From NCBI GenBank assembly GCA_041395325.1, contig JAWLAT010000004.1, positions 124,001-188,000 on the forward strand: a DNA stretch of 64,000 bases. Reading direction: 5' to 3'. A model generated the notes under the pieces. It ran no database searches, was not told where the DNA came from, and saw only the letters and a list, made by a program, of their open reading frames with translations. Source of the DNA: JAWLAT01 sp041395325 (GTDB lineage Bacteria > Pseudomonadota > Gammaproteobacteria > Xanthomonadales > SZUA-5). Position 1 is the first letter of the stretch, and the number at the start of each line of letters is the position of its first letter. Of this stretch, positions 25,207-33,141 are shown piece by piece. Made by a program: the position numbers and the translations under genes.

Positions 25207-25602
25207 TTAGCGCTGGTCGTCGGTCGGTGCCGACGGATGGGCATGAGCATGCGCTTCCGCCGACAGCCCCTGATGTTCAATCTGGGTGCAGCCCAGTTGC
25301 AGGCTGCCATCGGCGCGGGTTTGGGCGGTCAGCGCCATCTCGAATTGCCCGTTCAGGATGTACATCGGAGATCCGTCCGCGGCGGTGGCTAACTCGACCT
25401 GTGTGGCGTCCTGGGAAAACTCGGTCGCTTGCGCGTCAGCCTGTTGCTGCTCGGGTGTGACTGCCCGGGAGGTAAGCTGCCCGGTCTCGGGATCCACATA
25501 GGCGCGCACCCCTTCGGCGGCAAAGCCGACACCAGGCAGCGCCGTGAGGGCGAATGCCAGGGGCATCCAGCGAGTCAAGCGGGAACCGTGTGTCCGGGTC
25601 AT
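25207..25602 (-). CDS. Small secreted protein, unknown
   Basis: 131 residues. N-terminal signal peptide (basic start, LTRWMPLAFALTALPGVGFA), then VRAYVDPETGQLTSRAV, which looks like a short structural unit seen in exported proteins of this group, and a His-rich C-terminus (SAEAHAHAHPSAP). The His run could bind metal. It precedes the PA-domain protease by 12 bases on the same strand and may aid its activity; this is inference. ATG 25602 is the start that begins the signal peptide; the frame is open far upstream only as a shadow of the plus-strand genes. Confidence 0.7.
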   Translation of the reverse strand: MTRTHGSRLTRWMPLAFALTALPGVGFAAEGVRAYVDPETGQLTSRAVTPEQQQADAQATEFSQDATQVELATAADGSPMYILNGQFEMALTAQTRADGSLQLGCTQIEHQGLSAEAHAHAHPSAPTDDQR

Positions 25603-25818
25603 GGCAAGCTGCTCAAGCAGTGAGGGGCCCTGATGATATCGATTGCTCGACCACGGCATCTCAGCAGTTTGTCGGAGTTTCCTCACGATTCGTCGACCGG
25701 TGAGCGGCAACCGTCCGGAATCGAACAGATCAGTATTGGCAAATCGGGTCTGACACCAGCGAAACCCCCTGCCCATGCGCTCTACTGCGCTTGGCATGGC
25801 CTGTGCTAAGTCCTGGCC
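25603..25818. other. Divergent promoter region
   Basis: 216 bases between the minus-strand secreted protein and the plus-strand HlyD gene. No gene inside; it should contain promoters for both directions, none clear by eye. Confidence 0.4.
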
Positions 25819-27072
25819 ATGGACATCAAACGCACCGATCAAAAGGCCCGCAAGCGACGCCAGCGCATTCTGCTGGGCAGCGCTGCGGCAATCGTCATTG
25901 CGCTGGGCACCTGGGGCGTGGCCAGTCTGGAACCGGCGGCGCCGCGAGTCGAGCGCGCCAGTGTCTGGACCGACACGGTCAAGCGCGGCGAGTTTCTGCG
26001 TCAGGTGCGCGGACCCGGCACCCTGGTGCCGGTGGAGATTCGCTGGATCGCCGCCGAGACCAATGCCCGCGTCGAACGCATTCTGGTCAAGCCCGGTGCG
26101 CAGGTGCAGACCGACACCGTACTGCTGGAACTGTCCAACCCGGAAGTGGCCGACCAGTTGCTGGCAGCGCGTTCGGCGGTGGCGGCAGCCGAGGCCGATT
26201 TCGCCGCACGTCGCATCACCCTGGAAAGCCAACTGCTCGATCAGCGCGCCAATCTGGCTGGCTTCGAGGCCGATCACGCTGGCGCGCGCCTGCAGGCCGA
26301 GGCCGAGGGCCAACTCAACGCCAAGGGCATCATTTCCGACCTGACCTATCAGCGTTCGAAGCTGCAGGCCGATCAACTGGCGCTGCGCGTGCGGATCGAG
26401 AAGGAAAGGGTGGCCAAATTTGAGCAGAGCATCCGCGCTCAGCTGGACGCCGATCGCGCCCGCATCGAGCAACTGCAGAACACGCTGAGCCTGCGCGAGC
26501 GTCAGGCCGATGCCTTGCGCGTCAAGGCCGGCCTGGATGGGGTGCTGCAGCAGGTCCCGGTGGAGGAAGGGCAACAGGTGCTGGCGGGCAGCAATCTGGC
26601 CCGCGTGGCCCGACCGGACGAACTGATGGCCGAGCTGCGCATCGCCGAGACGCAGGCGAAGGACATTCGCATCGATCAGGTCGTCGCCGTGGACACCCGC
26701 AATGGCATCGTGCCGGGAACGGTTTCGCGCATCGATCCGGCGGTGCAGAACGGCACCGTGCAGGTCGACGTGGTGCTGATCGGCGACTTGCCGCCGGGCG
26801 CCCGGCCGGATCTGTCGGTCGACGGCACGATCGAGATCGAGCGAGTCGATGACGCGGTCTTCGTTGGACGCCCGGCCTTTGGCCAGCCCGACAGCCAGAC
26901 CACGCTGTTCAAGCTCGATCCGGACAGCGGCACCGCGACGCGCGTGCCGGTGATGCTCGGCCGTGCCTCGGTCAACCTGATTGAAATCCGTCAGGGCTTG
27001 CAGCCCGGCGACACCGTGATCCTTTCGGACACCTCCACCTGGGACCAGTTCGACCGTCTCAAGGTGCAGTGA
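25819..27072 (+). CDS. HlyD/MacA-type periplasmic adaptor
   Basis: 417 residues. One N-terminal membrane anchor (RILLGSAAAIVIALGTWGV, about 16-34), lipoyl half-motif VRGPGTLVPVEIRWIAAETN, a long coiled-coil hairpin (about 105-230, with LNAKGIISDLTYQRSKLQ), second lipoyl half GLDGVLQQVPVEEGQQVLAG, then beta-barrel and C-terminal GDTVILSDTSTW. Forms a three-gene export system with the ATPase and permease that follow, connecting them to an outer-membrane channel encoded elsewhere. Substrate unknown. Confidence 0.9.
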   Translation: MDIKRTDQKARKRRQRILLGSAAAIVIALGTWGVASLEPAAPRVERASVWTDTVKRGEFLRQVRGPGTLVPVEIRWIAAETNARVERILVKPGAQVQTDTVLLELSNPEVADQLLAARSAVAAAEADFAARRITLESQLLDQRANLAGFEADHAGARLQAEAEGQLNAKGIISDLTYQRSKLQADQLALRVRIEKERVAKFEQSIRAQLDADRARIEQLQNTLSLRERQADALRVKAGLDGVLQQVPVEEGQQVLAGSNLARVARPDELMAELRIAETQAKDIRIDQVVAVDTRNGIVPGTVSRIDPAVQNGTVQVDVVLIGDLPPGARPDLSVDGTIEIERVDDAVFVGRPAFGQPDSQTTLFKLDPDSGTATRVPVMLGRASVNLIEIRQGLQPGDTVILSDTSTWDQFDRLKVQ

Positions 27073-27121
27073 ACGAACCCCTGATCCGCCTTCCGCCCAC
27101 TTGCCAGGAGCAGACCCGGCC

Positions 27122-27898
27122 ATGAGCGACAACCGCGAAACCCTGATCCACTTGGACGCCATCACCAAGGTCTTCTACACCGACGAAGTCGAGACCCATG
27201 CTTTGGCCGGCGTGCATTTCGACATCCGCAAGGGTGAGTATGTATCGATCTCCGGGCCTTCCGGCTGCGGCAAGTCGACCCTGTTGTCGATCCTGGGTCT
27301 GCTCGACACACCCTCCAGTGGCCGCTACGTGCTGAACAAGGTGCCGGTGGAGGACATCGGACCCAGTGAACGCGCCCGCATTCGCAATCGCGAGATCGGC
27401 TTCGTCTTTCAGGCCTTCAATCTGATTGGCGATCTGTCGGTATTCGAGAATGTCGAGCTGCCACTGACCTATCGCGATGGCCTGAGCAAGGCCGAGCGGC
27501 GCGACCGGGTACAGGAAGCGCTGGAGCGCGTCGGCATGGCGCATCGACTCAAGCATTATCCGGCACAGCTCTCCGGCGGTCAGCAGCAACGCGTCGCGGT
27601 AGCCCGGGCCCTGGTCGGACAGCCCTCAATCCTGCTGGCCGACGAGCCCACCGGCAACCTGGACAGCAAGAACGGTGAGGCAGTCATGGCGCTGCTGGAC
27701 GAGTTGCACAGCGCTGGCGCGACCATCTGCATGGTCACCCACGACCCGCGCTACGCCGACTTCGCCCAGCGCAAGATTTTCCTCTTCGACGGCCAGGTAG
27801 TCGACGAGGAAACCCTGCACCGCCTGCGCAAGGAAGAGGACGAGCGCCTCGACCGACAGATCAGCCGCGCGCGGGGCAAGAACGGGGTCAGTGCGTGA
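27122..27898 (+). CDS. ABC transporter ATPase (MacB/LolD type)
   Basis: 258 residues. Walker A ISGPSGCGKSTLLSILGLLD, Q-loop in GFVFQAFNLIGDL, signature LSGGQQQRVAVARALVG, Walker B ILLADEPTGNLD, and H-loop CMVTHDP. These are the usual motifs of the MacB/LolD group that powers mechanotransmission permeases. Located 49 bases after the HlyD gene. A structured 206-base spacer separates it from the permease gene. Confidence 0.95.
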   Translation: MSDNRETLIHLDAITKVFYTDEVETHALAGVHFDIRKGEYVSISGPSGCGKSTLLSILGLLDTPSSGRYVLNKVPVEDIGPSERARIRNREIGFVFQAFNLIGDLSVFENVELPLTYRDGLSKAERRDRVQEALERVGMAHRLKHYPAQLSGGQQQRVAVARALVGQPSILLADEPTGNLDSKNGEAVMALLDELHSAGATICMVTHDPRYADFAQRKIFLFDGQVVDEETLHRLRKEEDERLDRQISRARGKNGVSA

Positions 27899-28104
27899 GA
27901 GCAGTACCAGTGGCCAGTTCCAGTAGCCAGTGCAAGAGAAGTGCGTCGCCAGATCTAGGGCAGCGCGCTATCGCCTTCCGCCGGACGAATGTCAGATTCA
28001 GGCCTTGGCTCTTGCCCTAACTGGCAACTGGAACTGGCAACTGGAACGCGTACCAACCATCGCCCTAGCACTTCTTGCACGACTTAGCCCCAAGGGGGAC
28101 CCCC
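27899..28104. repeat. Structured spacer with long imperfect inverted repeat
   Basis: Arms at about 27905-27932 and 28019-28051 pair as an imperfect stem (ACTGGC, ACTGGAACTGGC, ACTGG blocks match with single differences), and inner/outer arms GTGCAAGAGAAGTGC and GCACTTCTTGCAC also pair. ACTGGCAACTGGA occurs twice in tandem on the right arm. Non-coding, within the transporter operon; might be a dispersed repeat or an mRNA stabiliser/terminator between the ATPase and permease. Confidence 0.5.
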
Positions 28105-30570
28105 ATGCTCACCGGCTGGATCCAGGATTTCAAACAGGCGCTGCGCGGGCTGACCAATCGGCCGGGCTTTGCGGTGGCGGCGATCGCCACGCTGGCACTG
28201 GGCATCGGTGCCAACACCGCCGTGTTCAGCGTGCTCAATGGCCTGCTGCTCAAGCCCTTGCCCTACGCCCATGGCGAGCGTCTGGTCGAGGTGCACAACA
28301 GCTATCCGAAGAGCGGGCTCGACTATGCGGGCACGTCGATTCCGGACTATCTGGATCGCCGCCAGGCGCCGGCTCTGGAAGATCTGGCGCTGTATACCGG
28401 TGTCAGCTTCAATCTCAGCGGTGAGGGCGCTCCGCAGCGGGTGGAGGCGGTCAAGGCGACGGCATCGTTGTTCACCACGCTGGGGGCATCGGCCGCACTG
28501 GGTCGGGTCTTCGGTCCGGACGAGGAAGTTGTCGGGCAGGATCGGGTCATCGTCCTGAGCGACGGCCTGTGGCGCAGTCAGTTCGCCGCCGCTCCTGACA
28601 TCATCGGTCGCGACATTCGGCTCAATGGCGAGAACTGGACGGTGCTGGGCGTGATGCCCGCCGACTTTGCTTTCCCACGACGCAGTTATTCGGCCTGGGT
28701 GCCCTTCGCTTTCACCGAAGCGCTGCGCAGTGACGACGAGCGTGGCAACGAGTATTCGCAGGCCATCGGTCGCTTGGCGTCAGGTGCAACAACGGAGCAA
28801 CTGGAGGCTCAGTTCGCCGCACAGGTTCAACGCAACGCCGAGCGCATTGCCGGACTCGATGATCCACGCGCAGCGGGTTTTGCCGAGTTCCTCCGCAGCG
28901 GCGCCTTCATTGGTCGGGCCAAGGATCTGCGCGAGCACTGGGTCGGCGATCTGGCGCCGGTGCTGTACCTGCTGCAGGCCGTCGTGCTGTTTGTGCTGCT
29001 GATCGCCTGCGCCAATGTGGCCAATCTGATGCTGACCCGGGTGTTGGCCCGGCAGCGCGAACTGTCGGTGCGCGCGGCGCTGGGCGCCGGACGCTGGCGG
29101 ATCATCCGCCAGGTATTGGCCGAGGCCTTGCTGTTGGCCGCCGTGGGCGGCGTTGCGGGCGTCGCAGTCGCCCATGTGGGTCTGGCATTGATGAATGCCT
29201 TCCAGCTGGGCGGCGGTGCATTGGCCGAGCAGATCAGTATCGACCCTAAGGTGCTGCTGTTCACCCTGGGGGTCAGTCTGCTCACCGGCGTGCTGTTTGG
29301 CCTGTTGCCGGCGGTCGGCCAGATGGGGGCCGGGCACTTCAATTCGCTCAAGGAAGGCGGCCGCAATCGCGGTGGCAGTCGCCGCACGGCGTTGGCCAGG
29401 CAGGGGCTGGTGGTGATTCAGCTCAGCCTCGCCGTCTGTTTGCTGGTCGGTGCTGGCCTGCTGTTGCGCAGCTTCATCTCGCTGCAACAGCAGTCGCCGG
29501 GCTTCGATGCCCGTGGCGTGGTCACCGCCCGCTTCGATCTGCCGCCGGGCAGTTATGAGGATCTGGCGCGTCGCAGCCAGTTCATCGAGCGCAGCCTGGA
29601 ATCGCTGTCGGCGATCCCCGGTGTGCAACAAACCGCTTACGTCAGCAACATGCCTTTTGGCGGCAGCTACTGGCAGTCCTCCTACAACATCAAGGACCGC
29701 GAGTTTCCGATCGGCCAGACGCCGCACGGCATCGTGCGCATGGTCGATGACAACTACTTCGACAGCCTGCGCATCCAGGTTCTGCGCGGTCGGGTTTTCG
29801 GCCCTGAGGATCGTGCCGACAGCGAACCGGTGATCGTGGTCGATCGTCTGTTGGCGGAGAAGTACTTCCCCGATCAGGACGCGGTCGGGCAGACCATCGT
29901 CTGGAGTGGACCGGATGAACAATCGCGCAACTACACGATCATCGGCGTGGTCGATGCGATCAAGCATCAGGACCTGAGTGCGGAACTGAGCAAGGAGAGC
30001 TACTACCTGCATTATCGCCAGATGCCGCAAAACCAGGGATTCCTGCTGGTGCGCACCGAATTGCCGGGCGAGCAGCTGGCGCCTGCCATCCGCGAGGCTG
30101 TGCTGAAGGTCGATCCGGAGCAGGCGGTGTACAGCGTGATGAGCCTGGAGCAGCGGGTGGCTTTGTCGCTGGAAAAGCGCCGCGCTCCACTGACCTTGCT
30201 GTTGATCTTTGCTGGCGTCGCGCTGGTGCTGTCGGCCATCGGTATCTACGGCGTACTCGCTTTCGGCGTACAGCAGCGGTCGGCGGAAATGGGCGTACGC
30301 ATGGCGATCGGCGCGCAGCGTGGCGACGTGCAGCGACTGGTCCTGGGGCAGGGCGGTCGGCTGATCGCGATCGGCCTGGCGGTCGGCGCCGTGGGCGCGC
30401 TGGCGCTGAGTCGAGCCATTCAGGCGCAGCTCTACCAGGTCAACAGTACCGACCCCTGGACCTTCCTGATCGTGCTGGTGTTGCTGGGCGGCGTCGCGCT
30501 GCTGGCCTGCTGGCTGCCGGCCCGAAGGGCGTCGCGGACTGATCCGATGGTGGCGTTGCGGTACGAGTAG
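28105..30570 (+). CDS. MacB/FtsX-type ABC permease, duplicated (ADOP family)
   Basis: 821 residues with the duplicated layout of ADOP permeases: N-terminal FKQALRGLTNRPGFAVAAIA and IGANTAVFSVLNGLLLKPLP, a MacB periplasmic domain, FtsX core 1 at about 300-420 (ACANVANLMLTRVLARQREL, RAALGAGRWRIIRQ), a second periplasmic domain, and FtsX core 2 at the C-terminus (GVALVLSAIGIYGVLAFGVQ). The end TDPMVALRYE is typical. Works with the preceding ATPase and HlyD protein in inner-membrane export or lipid/peptide extraction. Good Shine-Dalgarno AAGGGGGAC precedes ATG 28105. Confidence 0.93.
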   Translation: MLTGWIQDFKQALRGLTNRPGFAVAAIATLALGIGANTAVFSVLNGLLLKPLPYAHGERLVEVHNSYPKSGLDYAGTSIPDYLDRRQAPALEDLALYTGVSFNLSGEGAPQRVEAVKATASLFTTLGASAALGRVFGPDEEVVGQDRVIVLSDGLWRSQFAAAPDIIGRDIRLNGENWTVLGVMPADFAFPRRSYSAWVPFAFTEALRSDDERGNEYSQAIGRLASGATTEQLEAQFAAQVQRNAERIAGLDDPRAAGFAEFLRSGAFIGRAKDLREHWVGDLAPVLYLLQAVVLFVLLIACANVANLMLTRVLARQRELSVRAALGAGRWRIIRQVLAEALLLAAVGGVAGVAVAHVGLALMNAFQLGGGALAEQISIDPKVLLFTLGVSLLTGVLFGLLPAVGQMGAGHFNSLKEGGRNRGGSRRTALARQGLVVIQLSLAVCLLVGAGLLLRSFISLQQQSPGFDARGVVTARFDLPPGSYEDLARRSQFIERSLESLSAIPGVQQTAYVSNMPFGGSYWQSSYNIKDREFPIGQTPHGIVRMVDDNYFDSLRIQVLRGRVFGPEDRADSEPVIVVDRLLAEKYFPDQDAVGQTIVWSGPDEQSRNYTIIGVVDAIKHQDLSAELSKESYYLHYRQMPQNQGFLLVRTELPGEQLAPAIREAVLKVDPEQAVYSVMSLEQRVALSLEKRRAPLTLLLIFAGVALVLSAIGIYGVLAFGVQQRSAEMGVRMAIGAQRGDVQRLVLGQGGRLIAIGLAVGAVGALALSRAIQAQLYQVNSTDPWTFLIVLVLLGGVALLACWLPARRASRTDPMVALRYE

Positions 30571-30645
30571 CGAGCTCCGGGGGAGGGCGCGGGGGCTGGG
30601 CAACGGTGTTGTAGGTCAAACCGTTCTCGGCCCTTGATTCGCCCA

Positions 30646-32994
30646 TCACCGTACCCGGAACGTCAGTTCTCGCCAGCGTCCATCCGCGGCCACAGCGATC
30701 AGTTCGTGCTCACCTGGACGGTCCAGTCGTAGCGGCAGCAGGCTCTTGCCGTCGGTCTGGCCGACCAGCCGACGGTCCAGCAGCCACCAGGTGCGGTCCT
30801 CGTTGCCGAGGGCCTGCAGTTGCAGCTGGACCGGCGCACCCGGCCCTTCGCTGCTACGCAGCACACTGTCTGGCTCAAGGCCGCGGACCAGCAGCGAGGG
30901 CGCGCCGAGCTGATCCGGTGAGCAATCGGCGGCCAAGGCCGGCAGGGCCGAGGCCTGGCGCTGGCGCGCGCCCAGCCACGGTTCGGCACGCAGCGGCCAA
31001 CGAGCCAGACGATGCTCCTGCATGTCGTTGCGCGCACAACCGCTGTGGCGACGCTGTCCGAGCGGGTCCAGCCAATAGCGCACCGCGGCCGCCTGCCAGC
31101 GTTGCTGACTGGGGTCGGGCAGGGTGGCCGGCACCACGCCGTCGAGCACCCAGGCCTTCCGGCGTTCCTGGCAGAGCGCGAGCCAGGCCGGATCTGCTGC
31201 CTGACCCAACGGCCAGCAGATGTCCTGCTGCTGCACCGACTCGGGCCGCACGGGCGCCTGTCCCCGCCGCGGCAGACTGTGGGCGACCTGCACCAGCAGC
31301 GGCAGGGCGGTCACAGCGCCGTATTCGCCAGGCACCGGCGTGCCGTCGGGTCGGCCAATCCAGACGCCGATGACCAGATCGCCGGCCAGCCCAACCGCCC
31401 AGCTGTCGCGGAAGCCGTAGCTGGTTCCCGTCTTCCAGGCCAGCGTGGCCGATCCATCGGGCACGAAAAGGCGCTCGCTGCCCGCCGCGAAGGGATCGGA
31501 AGTGATCATTCGGCGGACGATCCAGGAAGCGCCGGGACTGAGCAGGCGCCGTTGCTGCAGTGGCTGTTCCGGCTGGAGTCTGGGCAGGACGGCCAGGCCA
31601 CTGCCGTCCAGCGCGCGATAGGCGCCGACCAGCTGCAGCAGGCGTACACCGGCGCCGCCCAGGATCAGGCTCAGGTTGGGGCTCTCGCCCTCAGGCAGCG
31701 CCAGCGGCAGGCCGGCATGCGCCAGACTGGCCGCGAAAGTCTTCGGACCGATGCGTTCAAGCAGGTCCACGGCGGGCACGTTGAGCGAACGGTGCAGGGC
31801 TTCGGTGGCCGACACCGGGCCACTGAAGCTGCCACCGAAGTTGCCAGGCCGATAGCCACGCAGTTCACGTGGCGCGTCCACGAGCAGGCTTTCGGAATGG
31901 ATCAGATAAGCGTCCAGCGCCAATCCATAGAGCAGCGGCTTGAGCGTCGATCCCGGCGAGCGCACGGCATGGGTCATGTCGACATGGCCCAGCCGCTCGG
32001 GATCGGCGAAGCGCGCGCTGCCCACGTGCACCCGAACTTCACCGCTGGGTGCGTCCAGAACCACGACGGCGGCCGAGGTTCGTGGCGGCAGCCGGTCCAT
32101 GTAGGCGCCGACCCGTTCCTCGATGGTCAGCTGCCAGTCCAGATCGATGGTGCTGTGGATGACGCTGGCGTCGCTGCGGCTGGCCAGCTCTCGAGCCAGC
32201 AAGGGCGCATGCAAGGGTGAACGCAGGCGACGGGCGACGACCGGTTCCAGCTGTGCAGCGGCCACCTGCGCATCGCTCCACACGCCCAGGTCGACCATGC
32301 GCTGCAGCACCTTGTCGCGTGCCGCACGGGCTCGCTCCGGGTGGCGGTCCGGACGCAATCGGCTCGGTGCCTGCGGCAGTACCACCAGCAGCGCGGCTTC
32401 GGCCTGACTGAGTTCGCTGGCAGGCTTGCCCAGATAGCTGCGCGAGGCGGCTTCCACACCCTGGATCGGGCCGCCGTAAGGGGCCAGGGCCAGGTAGAGA
32501 TCGAGGATCTCGGACTTGTCCAGCCGCCATTCCAGCTGCAGGGCGCGCAGCATCTGGCGCAGCTTGCCGCCGGTGGTGTGCGGCAGATCCTCGAGCAGGC
32601 GGGCGACCTGCATGGTCAGCGTCGACCCGCCGGAAACAACCCGTCCATGCCGGAGAGCCAGCCAAGCGGCGCGCAACAGCGCGAGCGGATCGATGCCGGC
32701 GTGCTGGTAGTAGCGATGGTCCTCGTAGCGGATCAGGGCCTGCAGGAAGTCCGGTGCGACCTGCGTCTGCGCTACGGGATAACGCCAATGGCCTTCGGGA
32801 TCGGCAAAGGCCCGCAACGGTCGGCCCTGACGATCGAGGACGACGCGGCTGCTGGCCTGCGCGAGGTCTGGAATCGGTGGCGGAAAGCAGCGGTCGAGCA
32901 GCCAGGCCAGCAGCAGCGGGGCCAGCACTGCAGCGAACAGGGTGATGACTCGCCGGCGCAGCGTCTTGGTCAAGGCACTCCCCAATCTACGCAT
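30646..32994 (-). CDS. pbpC: Penicillin-binding protein 1C
   Basis: 782 residues. N-terminal membrane anchor (ITLFAAVLAPLLLAWLLD), GT51 glycosyltransferase domain with ALIRYEDHRYYQHAGIDPLA and GGSTLTMQVARLLE, transpeptidase motifs S-x-x-K in RSPGSTLKPLLYGLAL, S-x-N in HRSLNVPAVDLLE and K-T-G in WKTGTSYGFRD, and a C-terminal PBP1C domain. Polymerises and may cross-link peptidoglycan. ATG 32994 is preferred; the frame is open to a GTG at 33069, across a hairpin. It follows an alpha-2-macroglobulin gene on the same strand, the same pair as pbpC-yfhM in E. coli. Confidence 0.93.
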   Translation of the reverse strand: MRRLGSALTKTLRRRVITLFAAVLAPLLLAWLLDRCFPPPIPDLAQASSRVVLDRQGRPLRAFADPEGHWRYPVAQTQVAPDFLQALIRYEDHRYYQHAGIDPLALLRAAWLALRHGRVVSGGSTLTMQVARLLEDLPHTTGGKLRQMLRALQLEWRLDKSEILDLYLALAPYGGPIQGVEAASRSYLGKPASELSQAEAALLVVLPQAPSRLRPDRHPERARAARDKVLQRMVDLGVWSDAQVAAAQLEPVVARRLRSPLHAPLLARELASRSDASVIHSTIDLDWQLTIEERVGAYMDRLPPRTSAAVVVLDAPSGEVRVHVGSARFADPERLGHVDMTHAVRSPGSTLKPLLYGLALDAYLIHSESLLVDAPRELRGYRPGNFGGSFSGPVSATEALHRSLNVPAVDLLERIGPKTFAASLAHAGLPLALPEGESPNLSLILGGAGVRLLQLVGAYRALDGSGLAVLPRLQPEQPLQQRRLLSPGASWIVRRMITSDPFAAGSERLFVPDGSATLAWKTGTSYGFRDSWAVGLAGDLVIGVWIGRPDGTPVPGEYGAVTALPLLVQVAHSLPRRGQAPVRPESVQQQDICWPLGQAADPAWLALCQERRKAWVLDGVVPATLPDPSQQRWQAAAVRYWLDPLGQRRHSGCARNDMQEHRLARWPLRAEPWLGARQRQASALPALAADCSPDQLGAPSLLVRGLEPDSVLRSSEGPGAPVQLQLQALGNEDRTWWLLDRRLVGQTDGKSLLPLRLDRPGEHELIAVAADGRWRELTFRVR

Positions 32995-33049
32995 GGGAGG
33001 CGGAAAGGCCGCAATGCGACCGCCGGCGTGCGCGACCAGTCCGGTACAG

Positions 33050-33081
33050 CCGGACATCCGGGAGAACACTCGGATGTCCGG
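33050..33081. repeat. 11-bp inverted repeat between yfhM-like gene and pbpC
   Basis: CCGGACATCCG (33050-33060), 10-base loop, CGGATGTCCGG (33071-33081): a perfect stem. No T tract. It lies just upstream of the pbpC start and could be an operator, a processing site or a repeat. Confidence 0.5.
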
Positions 33082-33141
33082 CTCGCGTGCTTCGGTGGCG
33101 CCGCGTCGCGGGCCCTCGCTGGTGTCAATGCCGTTGCCGTG

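Noticed and set aside
25207..27168. 653-codon open frame on the minus strand
   Set aside because: Only its last 131 codons make a credible protein; the rest is antisense to the HlyD gene and lacks protein-like features, a common effect of high GC.
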